Below are positions 1 to 5,280 of a stretch of 5,849 bases of DNA, one piece after another. Both the position numbers and the translations under genes were made by a program. The notes below the pieces were generated by a model. The model made no database searches, was not told the DNA's origin, and saw only the letters and a program-made list of their open reading frames with translations. Source of the DNA: Campylobacterota bacterium (GTDB lineage: Bacteria > Campylobacterota > Campylobacteria > Campylobacterales > Sulfurovaceae); contig JAUVCL010000123.1 of the NCBI GenBank assembly GCA_030595845.1, forward strand, positions 1 to 5,849, given 5' to 3'. The number at the start of each line of letters is the position of its first letter. The stretch's first letter is position 1.

Positions 1-369
1 AAAGTAATTTATGATCTCCAGTATCTCTTCAGGTATCTCAATATTTTGTATCCATGAAATCAGAGGTTCGGTAAACCCTACTGCACTTAAAGTGTTAAAG
101 TAAGAGAACATGGTCACAAACGCATATATCTCATCTAAAGAGAGTATGGCTTGCTTTTTAATACGTGCAAGTTCACTATCTAGATTCGGTACAACAGCAG
201 GAAGAGGAAACTGTACTTTGGAGAGTGCCTGTATAAAACGGTAATGCTGATTAATGTCACCCATCATGGCCACAGGTTTCTCTCTGGCAAGAAACCTTTT
301 AAACTGCTCTATATAGCCATCAAGGTCAAGTTTTTGTATGATGGATTTTTCATTTGTTTTTTCTTTCAT
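1..369 (-). CDS. mutS2: MutS2-like protein, N-terminal 123 residues (runs off the window)
   Basis: The frame is open from an ATG at 369 to the window edge, so only the N-terminus is seen and the C-terminus is missing. It begins MKEKTNEKSIIQKLDLDGYI and continues with FLAREKP (residues 24-30), a GD-x-N-x-H segment and an LDEIYAF helix. This pattern resembles the N-terminal part of epsilonproteobacterial MutS2, as I remember it. MutS2 proteins are MutS-family ATPases that bind branched DNA or stalled ribosomes, and many carry a C-terminal Smr nuclease domain. The diagnostic Walker and Smr motifs lie outside the window, so the call rests on the N-terminus alone. The start is firm: an in-frame TAG lies directly upstream, and AGGA (376-379) sits 6 nt before the ATG. 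The gene begins 8 nt after frdB and its ribosome site overlaps the frdB stop codon, so it is probably cotranscribed and translationally coupled with frdCAB. Confidence 0.75.
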   Translation of the reverse strand, partial: MKEKTNEKSIIQKLDLDGYIEQFKRFLAREKPVAMMGDINQHYRFIQALSKVQFPLPAVVPNLDSELARIKKQAILSLDEIYAFVTMFSYFNTLSAVGFTEPLISWIQNIEIPEEILEIINYF

Positions 370-377
370 CTAAAATC

Positions 378-1133
378 CTACATCTTCACCATTTTACGAC
401 GCATATATGCGATCTTTGTTTGAAGAGGTAAATCTTTAGGACAATGGTCTTCACATCCCATAAGACTCATACAACCAAATACACCATTATCATCGCCAAT
501 GAGTTCATAAAAATCTTCATCAGATCTTTCATCATGTGGATCAATCGCAAAACGCGCTGTTCTATTAAGCCCTACTGCACCCACAAAATCTTCTTTCATG
601 ATTTTGGTAGAACAGGCAGCCAAACAGATACCACATTCTATACAACGATCCAGTTCAAAAACTGCCTGAGCGACATCTGGTTCAACAGGTTTTTCTATAG
701 CAGTAATATCTGTCTCCTCTTTGGCATGTATCCAGCTCTCCACTTTTTTACTCATGGCGTTCATCCAGTTTCCTGTATCTACAGAGAGATCTTTGATGTG
801 TTTAAAAGTAGGAAGAGGTAAAAGTGTAATCTTGCCATCTTCAAACTCAGAAGTTCGTGTCTTACAGGCAAGTCTTGGCTTCCCATTCACCACCATAGAA
901 CAGGATCCACAGATACCTGCACGACAGACAAAGTCAAAACTGATATTGTGATCCATTGTAGACCATATTTTAATCAATGCTATATAGAGAGTCATGCCTG
1001 GTGTTTCCTCAAGTGTATAGGTTTGGTATTCTGGTTTTGTATTACTATTTTGTGGGTTGTATCTAAACACAGTAATTTCGATCTTTCTAAATTCTTCTTC
1101 ATTTGACACTTCTTGATTCTCTTGATCAATCAT
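378..1133 (-). CDS. frdB: Fumarate reductase iron-sulfur subunit FrdB
   Basis: This is the electron-transfer subunit that links the hemes of FrdC to the FAD of FrdA on the cytoplasmic face of the membrane. With the chosen start it has 251 residues. The plant-type ferredoxin domain has the [2Fe-2S] ligands C70, C75, C78 and C90 (CRAGICGSC). The C-terminal domain has CIECGICLAAC (C164, C167, C170, C174) and C221, C227, C231. By family rules the [4Fe-4S] ligands are 164, 167, 170 and 231, and the [3Fe-4S] ligands are 174, 221 and 227. All eleven cysteines are present. The frame stays open to an ATG at 1184, but the ATG at 1133 is preferred: GGGAG (1140-1144) lies 6 nt before it and it overlaps the frdA stop by only 8 nt. 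The ATGs at 1184 and 1154 lie deeper in frdA with poorer ribosome sites. Even so, it keeps a roughly 13-residue acidic N-terminal extension compared with Wolinella FrdB. Confidence 0.96.
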   Translation of the reverse strand: MIDQENQEVSNEEEFRKIEITVFRYNPQNSNTKPEYQTYTLEETPGMTLYIALIKIWSTMDHNISFDFVCRAGICGSCSMVVNGKPRLACKTRTSEFEDGKITLLPLPTFKHIKDLSVDTGNWMNAMSKKVESWIHAKEETDITAIEKPVEPDVAQAVFELDRCIECGICLAACSTKIMKEDFVGAVGLNRTARFAIDPHDERSDEDFYELIGDDNGVFGCMSLMGCEDHCPKDLPLQTKIAYMRRKMVKM

Positions 1134-3111
1134 ATCCAACTCCCATTCTTTCATTTTTTCTTTTATACTCTTTTGGAAGATCAAAATCCAGTAATGCTTC
1201 TTGCGTAGTAAAGCGGTCTACCTTGCCTAAAGTTTCTTTAATCTTTGTTATCTCCTCTTCTCTTATTTCACTGAGAGGATTCGACATAATGGCACCTTTT
1301 TTACCATACCCTCTAAAAGCTGGAGGCATTTCCATTTTAGAAATATCGATCTCTTCATAGCTCAGTGTTGGCATCGTATCATTTGGATCGGTCCAGGTTG
1401 TTATGGTTCTATTGAGCCAATTTTCATCATCTCTTTTGGTATAATCTTCACGGAAATGTGCACCCCTGCTCTCAGTTCTTTCCAACGCACCTTTAGAGAC
1501 ACAGAGTGCAAGTTTAAGCATTTTTGTGACACGATATGCTTCATTTAATTCAGGGTTGATACAGAGTGCCTTATCTGTAACTGTAATCTCTTTCACCATT
1601 TTTAACAAATCTTCAAGCTCATCTACTGCATCACTTAAATCTTTTCCATTTCGGAAAACTCCCACTTTTTCTTGCATGATGATACGCATTCTATCTTTAA
1701 TGTCAAAAATATTTTTTCCTCCATCATAAGAGAGTATCTCTTGCAGATACGCTTTTTGGACTTCAAGGAATTTTTGGATCGTAAATGTATTGGTAGTAAG
1801 ATGTGTCTCCTTACAATAGCTTGCAAAATACTCTCCAACGATCATCCCTGCAACCACCGCTTCACTTACAGAGTTTCCTCCTAGTCTGTTAAAACCATGC
1901 AAGTCCCAACATGCGGCTTCTCCTGAGCAAAAAAGCCCTTTCATAGTAGTACTCTCACCCGTAGGCTTCACGCGGATACCTCCCATAGAGTAGTGTTGCA
2001 TTGGTAAGACAGGCATCCAGCCTTTTTCACCCTCATCTGCCGGATCTATTCCGTTGAAGGTCTTAGAGATATCTTGAACATCATGTAAGTTCTTCTCAAT
2101 ATGTTCCCGACCTAAAATAGAGATATCCAACCAGAGATGATCACCATAAGGAGATTTCACCCCTTTACCTTTACGGATATGCTCAATCATTCGACGACTC
2201 ACAACATCACGAGAAGCAAGTTCTTTTTTCTCCGGTTCATAGTCCGGCATGAACCGGTACCCGTCTTTGTCACGAAGTACACCACCGTCTCCACGGCACC
2301 CCTCTGTCAACAAAATACCTGAAGGGACGATCGGTGTCGGATGGAACTGCACAGCTTCCATGTTACCCAGTTGCACGATACCGGTCTCCAGCGCGATAGC
2401 CACACCAACACCTTTACAGATGATCGCATTGGTGGACTGTTTATAAATGCGTCCATATCCACCCGTGGCGATCATCGTACCTTTTGCAATATAGGCGATA
2501 AGCTCACCGGAGATCAGATCTCTTGCCACAACTCCTCCGCAGATTCCATTTTCATGGATGATCGAGATTGCCTCTTTCTTGTCGTGTATCTCTACATTAC
2601 GTCTCAGTGCTTCATTGGCAACGGCATAAAGCATAGTATGTCCTGTAGCATCAGAAGTGTAACAGGTACGCCATTTTTTTGTTCCTCCAAAATCTCTGGC
2701 ATTGATGAGACCATGTGCTTCATCCTTTTCCACAATGGTCTCCTTCTCCCCATTGATGATCACTTCTCTGGGCCCCTTTCCGATGCGGTTCCAAGGTACA
2801 CCCCAGGCAGCAAGTTCACGAATGGCTTTGGGTGCAGTGGTCACGAACATGCGTGCAACATTCTGGTCACATCCCCAGTCGCTCCCTTTGACCGTATCTG
2901 CAAAGTGCACATCTTCATTGTCACCTTCACCCATCACGGCATTTCCTAAACTCGCCTGCATGCCTCCCTGTGCTGCAGCGGAATGTGAACGTTTCACAGG
3001 AACCATACTGATCACGATCGTATCAAGTCCTTTCTCTCTGGTTGCAATGGCAGATCTTAAACCGGCTAATCCACCCCCAACAATGAGGGCATCTGTATAT
3101 ACTATTTTCAT
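1126..3111 (-). CDS. frdA: Fumarate reductase flavoprotein subunit FrdA
   Basis: This is the catalytic subunit of quinol:fumarate reductase (fumarate + 2e- + 2H+ to succinate) and is 661 residues long, close to the 656 of Wolinella. The N-terminal dinucleotide fold has VGGGLAGL (11-18). RSHSAAAQGG places the covalent FAD histidine at H43, the same number as in Wolinella. Dicarboxylate-site residues known from that family are recognisable: H257 (VQFHP), E270 (LLTEG), the proton-donor arginine R301 (ELASRDVVSRR), H373 (MQHYSMGG) and R409 (HGFNRLGGNS). The C-terminal ESRGAHFREDY block (547-557) is also typical of the family. The gene overlaps the end of frdC by 4 nt (ATGA), and a strong GGAGGT (3118-3123) lies 6 nt before the ATG. 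Sampled 60-nt blocks fall from about 60% GC in the FAD-domain part to about 30% GC in the C-terminal part. A succinate dehydrogenase role is possible, but gene order and residues favour the Wolinella-type fumarate reductase. Confidence 0.97.
   Translation of the reverse strand: MKIVYTDALIVGGGLAGLRSAIATREKGLDTIVISMVPVKRSHSAAAQGGMQASLGNAVMGEGDNEDVHFADTVKGSDWGCDQNVARMFVTTAPKAIRELAAWGVPWNRIGKGPREVIINGEKETIVEKDEAHGLINARDFGGTKKWRTCYTSDATGHTMLYAVANEALRRNVEIHDKKEAISIIHENGICGGVVARDLISGELIAYIAKGTMIATGGYGRIYKQSTNAIICKGVGVAIALETGIVQLGNMEAVQFHPTPIVPSGILLTEGCRGDGGVLRDKDGYRFMPDYEPEKKELASRDVVSRRMIEHIRKGKGVKSPYGDHLWLDISILGREHIEKNLHDVQDISKTFNGIDPADEGEKGWMPVLPMQHYSMGGIRVKPTGESTTMKGLFCSGEAACWDLHGFNRLGGNSVSEAVVAGMIVGEYFASYCKETHLTTNTFTIQKFLEVQKAYLQEILSYDGGKNIFDIKDRMRIIMQEKVGVFRNGKDLSDAVDELEDLLKMVKEITVTDKALCINPELNEAYRVTKMLKLALCVSKGALERTESRGAHFREDYTKRDDENWLNRTITTWTDPNDTMPTLSYEEIDISKMEMPPAFRGYGKKGAIMSNPLSEIREEEITKIKETLGKVDRFTTQEALLDFDLPKEYKRKNERMGVGYD
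1140..1144 (-). promoter_or_regulatory. Ribosome binding site that decides the frdB start
   Basis: GGGAG on the minus strand lies 6 nt before the ATG at 1133, within the 3' end of frdA. The upstream in-frame ATGs at 1184 and 1154 lack a comparable site, so this element sets the frdB start. Confidence 0.7.
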
Positions 3112-3866
3112 TTATGTACCTCCGAATACCGGTTTCCGTACTCTTCTTGGTGATCATAGCCTATCTTCATATAGGTTCCTAGAGAAAGTAATCCCAGTAC
3201 AAGATACACAACAACCACAGCCTGAATGATCTTTTTTGACCTAATCCGATTGGCGCGGGGATTACTTCCGTCAAACCAACCCCATTTAATGATCAATCTG
3301 TACACACCAACACCTGTATGCAGTACCACAGAGATCAACAATATCAGATACATCGGCCAGGCTATGTCAGAGTAAATTCTGTCTGATGAAGCATAAGGGC
3401 CGATATTCTCTGGCTGTGTCATCATCGTATAGAGGTGAATAGACCCCAGGAACATCATCACAAATCCCGTAGTGATCTGAATAAACCAAAGATTTGTATC
3501 ACTGTGTTTTAACATTTTGCTTTGTGTACGATAGCGCTGATACTCCTTGTAAGAAGAGGGGAATTTACGCATTGCTAGCAAAGCATGGAAAATAAAAATA
3601 ACAAAAATCCCAAATGCCAGGGCAGATATGATCAGAGGTTCCCCGCCTTCTATGAACGGTTCTCCTTCAAATATTTTGGTCAGTCTGTACATAGCAGCTT
3701 TACCAAATAGAATAGAAGATTCAAATACAATATGGAAGATGATAAAAAATGACAAGATCAACCCCGTGGCACTCTGCAAAAGATCCAACCTTGCAGGTAT
3801 TTTACTTTTTTTTCCAACACTGTCCTTACCTGTTAAAAGTTCAACGGTACTATCTTGTTGAGGCAT
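3108..3866 (-). CDS. frdC: Fumarate reductase di-heme cytochrome b subunit FrdC
   Basis: This membrane anchor oxidises menaquinol and passes electrons through two hemes b to FrdB. It has 252 residues, against 256 for Wolinella FrdC. I see five hydrophobic helices, near 30-52, 79-99, 127-148, 169-191 and 212-232. The axial histidines match Wolinella shifted by one: H45, H94, H144 and H183. The quinol-site glutamate (Wolinella E66) is present as E67, and the heme-propionate arginine (R162) as R163. The E-pathway glutamate (Wolinella E180) appears as valine, V181 (SVVLHTG), and a glutamate, E49, is found one turn after heme ligand H45 where I recall valine in Wolinella. The WGWFDG loop (195-200) supports the family. 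The start ATG has AAAGGA (3872-3877) 5 nt before it. It is the first gene of the operon, downstream of a -10 at 3893-3898. Confidence 0.95.
   Translation of the reverse strand: MPQQDSTVELLTGKDSVGKKSKIPARLDLLQSATGLILSFFIIFHIVFESSILFGKAAMYRLTKIFEGEPFIEGGEPLIISALAFGIFVIFIFHALLAMRKFPSSYKEYQRYRTQSKMLKHSDTNLWFIQITTGFVMMFLGSIHLYTMMTQPENIGPYASSDRIYSDIAWPMYLILLISVVLHTGVGVYRLIIKWGWFDGSNPRANRIRSKKIIQAVVVVYLVLGLLSLGTYMKIGYDHQEEYGNRYSEVHK
3118..3123 (-). promoter_or_regulatory. Ribosome binding site of frdA, inside frdC
   Basis: GGAGGT on the minus strand lies 6 nt before the frdA ATG at 3111, within the last codons of frdC. It is the strongest ribosome site in the operon and supports coupled translation of the two genes. 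Confidence 0.75.
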
Positions 3867-3871
3867 TGTTA

Positions 3872-3877
3872 TCCTTT
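3872..3877 (-). promoter_or_regulatory. Ribosome binding site of frdC
   Basis: The minus strand reads AAAGGA, 5 nt before the frdC ATG at 3866. It supports that start for the first gene of the operon. Confidence 0.75.
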
Positions 3878-3892
3878 GACTTATATTCCCAA

Positions 3893-3898
3893 ATTATA
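3893..3898 (-). promoter_or_regulatory. Candidate -10 element of the frdCAB-mutS2 operon
   Basis: The minus strand carries a perfect TATAAT, placing the expected transcription start near 3886 and giving a leader of about 20 nt before frdC. There is no good -35 hexamer 16-18 nt upstream. That is common for sigma-70 promoters in epsilonproteobacteria, which rely on the -10 and on AT-rich upstream DNA. The element is 1 nt away from the palindrome at 3900-3916. Confidence 0.6.
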
Positions 3899-3899
3899 A

Positions 3900-3916
3900 C
3901 TAAAATAGTATTTTAG
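3900..3916. repeat. Perfect 8-bp inverted repeat, candidate operator of the frd promoter
   Basis: The sequence CTAAAATA-G-TATTTTAG is a perfect palindrome apart from its central base. It fills the spacer just upstream of the frd -10, where a bound protein would block RNA polymerase. I do not recognise it as a known Fur, NikR or NssR box. The AT-rich setting raises the odds of a chance palindrome, so the operator role is inference. Confidence 0.45.
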
Positions 3917-3919
3917 AGA

Positions 3920-3939
3920 GTAAAAATAATTCTTTTTAC
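3920..3939. repeat. 7-bp inverted repeat in the divergent intergenic region
   Basis: GTAAAAA-N6-TTTTTAC has perfect arms (3920-3926 and 3933-3939). It lies 3 bp beyond the first palindrome, over the -35 region of the frd promoter and upstream of the adenylate kinase-like gene. It could be a second regulator site or an AT-rich upstream element. It is not a terminator, because the stem is weak and nothing transcribes into it. Confidence 0.35.
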
Positions 3940-3952
3940 GCTGTAAGTACCC

Positions 3953-3965
3953 TTTAACACTTAAA
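3953..3965. repeat. 5-bp inverted repeat next to the plus-strand promoter
   Basis: TTTAA-CAC-TTAAA lies directly upstream of the extended -10 of the plus-strand gene, over its -35 to spacer region. The arms are short and AT-only, so chance is a fair explanation. I list it because it is the third inverted repeat in 70 bp. Confidence 0.25.
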
Positions 3966-3967
3966 TT

Positions 3968-3976
3968 TGATATAAT
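3968..3976 (+). promoter_or_regulatory. Extended -10 promoter of the adenylate kinase-like gene
   Basis: TGATATAAT is a perfect extended -10 (TG-n-TATAAT). It predicts a transcription start near 3983 and a leader of about 16 nt that contains the ribosome site. No convincing -35 is present, in keeping with epsilonproteobacterial promoters. Confidence 0.65.
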
Positions 3977-3986
3977 TAGAAATATT

Positions 3987-3993
3987 AAAGGAG
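3987..3993 (+). promoter_or_regulatory. Ribosome binding site of the adenylate kinase-like gene
   Basis: AAAGGAG lies 5 nt before the ATG at 3999. It selects that codon over the out-of-frame ATG at 3995, which would be only 1 nt from the site. Confidence 0.75.
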
Positions 3994-3998
3994 TATGA

Positions 3999-4571
3999 AT
4001 GCCAAAAAAACTAATTTTACTTATCGGAGCGCCTGGATCCGGGAAGACAACAAATGCCAAATTGATTGCAGAAAAACATTCAGAAAGTATTAGCAGTTAT
4101 TCAACTGGAGAACTGATTAAGAAAGAGATTACAAATGGAACAGCTATTGGAAATATAGCAAATGATTTTGTTAAAAAAGGTGATCTTGTACCAACAGCTA
4201 TCGTAATTGATATCATAGTTGATGCCATTAATAATGCTCCTACAGATATTGTATTACTTGATGGATTTCCAGGGAAAGAAAAGGAATTACAATACTTTTG
4301 TGATTTTATTTTTAATAATGACAAGATCAAACTTATATCAGTTGTTGAAGTAAAAGTGAGTGAAGCCTTAGCAAAAGAGCGTAGTCTTGCTGCAGGCTTA
4401 AGTGAAGAGATATTTGAACATAAAATGAGATCATATACTGCTGCACTACATGAAATTGAAAAGCACTATGAAGATAAACATATATTAAAAGTGATTGATG
4501 GAGAGAAAGATCTTAATACAGTTGTTGCTAATATAGACTCATATCTTGGAAGTATATATACAATTAGCTAA
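3999..4571 (+). CDS. Adenylate kinase-like P-loop nucleotide kinase, divergent
   Basis: This 190-residue protein has the adenylate kinase fold pattern. It has a P-loop GAPGSGKT (10-17), the STGEL segment of the AMP site (35-39), KKGDLVPTAIV (59-69) and LLDGFPG (86-92). Adenylate kinases interconvert ATP + AMP and 2 ADP in the cytoplasm. Several usual catalytic arginines are absent. STGD-L-L-R has become STGELIK (K41), DGFPR has become DGFPG (G92), and the lid arginines and DD pair are replaced by the short stretch AAGLSEE (131-137). The arginine before the Y helix is K142. Compared with my recollection of epsilonproteobacterial Adk, the lid is about 4 residues shorter. I read it as an Adk paralogue with altered or lost AMP kinase activity, so I withhold the symbol. 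It has its own promoter and lies divergent from frdC. Its base composition is AT-rich. Confidence 0.8.
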   Translation: MPKKLILLIGAPGSGKTTNAKLIAEKHSESISSYSTGELIKKEITNGTAIGNIANDFVKKGDLVPTAIVIDIIVDAINNAPTDIVLLDGFPGKEKELQYFCDFIFNNDKIKLISVVEVKVSEALAKERSLAAGLSEEIFEHKMRSYTAALHEIEKHYEDKHILKVIDGEKDLNTVVANIDSYLGSIYTIS

Positions 4572-4606
4572 TCTTATCCACATGACGTGAACGAGGATAG
4601 TTACAC

Positions 4607-4612
4607 TATAAT
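4607..4612 (+). promoter_or_regulatory. Candidate -10 giving a leaderless hydrolase mRNA
   Basis: TATAAT ends 6 nt before the ATG at 4619, so transcription would be expected to start at or next to the A of the start codon. A weak -35-like ATGACG lies at 4582-4587 with a long 19-nt spacer. Readthrough from the upstream gene is the alternative way of expressing the hydrolase. Confidence 0.45.
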
Positions 4613-4618
4613 AAATCT

Positions 4619-5236
4619 ATGAAATATATTCTCGTTGCTCTAGCAGTTACACTTATTCTCTTGACCTTTATGAAAAAGGATATAACTATCCAAACTCTAA
4701 ACTCACAAAACAGTATCTTGGCATTTGGTGACAGTCTTACTTACGGATACAATGCTAGACCTGATGAAAGTTATCCTGCTGTTTTAAGTACTATGACGGG
4801 TCTGAACGTCATCAATGCCGGCATACCTGCAGAGACATCCACAGAGGGTCTTAGACGTTTAGCAAAACATTTGGAAGACCCTTCTATCAAACTCATGATA
4901 CTTTGCTTTGGTGGAAATGATATGATGCAGCAGATCTCTATGGATGTACTGAAAAACAATCTGAAAATAATGATACAGATGGCAAAAGCAAAAGACATTG
5001 ATGTACTGCTTATTTCAATCCCAAACCTGACACTGTTTGGTCTTTCACCTCTGTCACTTTATGATGAAGTAGCCGATGAGGAAAATATACCAATCATAAG
5101 CGGTTTGCTATCTAAGATACTTTCTGACCCTTCACTTAAAAGTGACCAGATACACCCTAATGCATTAGGATATAGACAAATAGCTGAAAATATTTATGAA
5201 AATTTAAAAGAAAATGGTTGGATAGATAACAAGTAG
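4619..5236 (+). CDS. SGNH/GDSL hydrolase, TesA-like arylesterase/lysophospholipase, membrane anchored
   Basis: This 205-residue protein has all four SGNH blocks: FGDSLTYG with nucleophile S39 (block I), NAGIP with G69 (II), GGND with N100 (III), and DQIHP with D176 and H179 (V). Proteins of this type hydrolyse ester or thioester bonds in lipids and aryl esters; the substrate here is unknown. Residues 4-17 are a hydrophobic segment after MKY and before MKKD. That points to export to the periplasm or anchoring in the inner membrane with the catalytic domain outside. I see no clear AxA signal peptidase site and no lipobox. The start is the only ATG after an in-frame TAG at 4598, yet no Shine-Dalgarno lies at a normal distance; GAGG at 4593-4596 is about 22 nt away. 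It follows the adenylate kinase-like gene by 47 nt and ends before a stem-loop. Confidence 0.88.
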   Translation: MKYILVALAVTLILLTFMKKDITIQTLNSQNSILAFGDSLTYGYNARPDESYPAVLSTMTGLNVINAGIPAETSTEGLRRLAKHLEDPSIKLMILCFGGNDMMQQISMDVLKNNLKIMIQMAKAKDIDVLLISIPNLTLFGLSPLSLYDEVADEENIPIISGLLSKILSDPSLKSDQIHPNALGYRQIAENIYENLKENGWIDNK

Positions 5237-5240
5237 ATCA

Positions 5241-5280
5241 AGTATGGGCTACCAAAAAGGTAACCCAACTCTTTTATTTT
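5241..5280 (+). terminator. Stem-loop terminator after the SGNH hydrolase
   Basis: GGGCTACC (5246-5253), loop AAAAA, and GGTAACCC (5259-5266) form an 8-bp stem with one C-A mismatch. AGT/ACT extends the stem outward (5241-5243 with 5268-5270). It is followed by CTTTTATTTT, as expected for intrinsic termination of plus-strand transcription. On the minus strand the mismatch becomes a G-U wobble but no T-run follows, so it serves the convergent transporter gene less well. The T-run overlaps the 3' end of that gene. Confidence 0.7.

Noticed and set aside
444..821. A 125-codon plus-strand open frame antisense to frdB
   Set aside because: FrdB is certain here, with all its cluster cysteines. The antisense translation looks like no known protein.
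1134..1184. A longer FrdB starting at 1184 or 1154
   Set aside because: Both starts lie deeper in frdA and lack a good ribosome site, while GGGAG sits 6 nt before the ATG at 1133. The extra residues have no counterpart in the family.
2341..2949. A 202-codon open frame on the plus strand, antisense to frdA
   Set aside because: It lies wholly within the strongly conserved frdA coding region, has no recognisable domain, and is explained as a mirror of frdA codon usage.
2702..3229. A 175-codon plus-strand open frame across the frdC-frdA junction
   Set aside because: It is antisense to two certain genes, overlaps the other antisense frame, and has no recognisable domain or composition typical of a real protein.
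4574..4600. A possible hairpin TTATCC/GGATAG between the kinase-like gene and the hydrolase
   Set aside because: The stem is only 6 bp with a G-T wobble and a 15-nt loop, and no T-run follows. It is not a convincing terminator.
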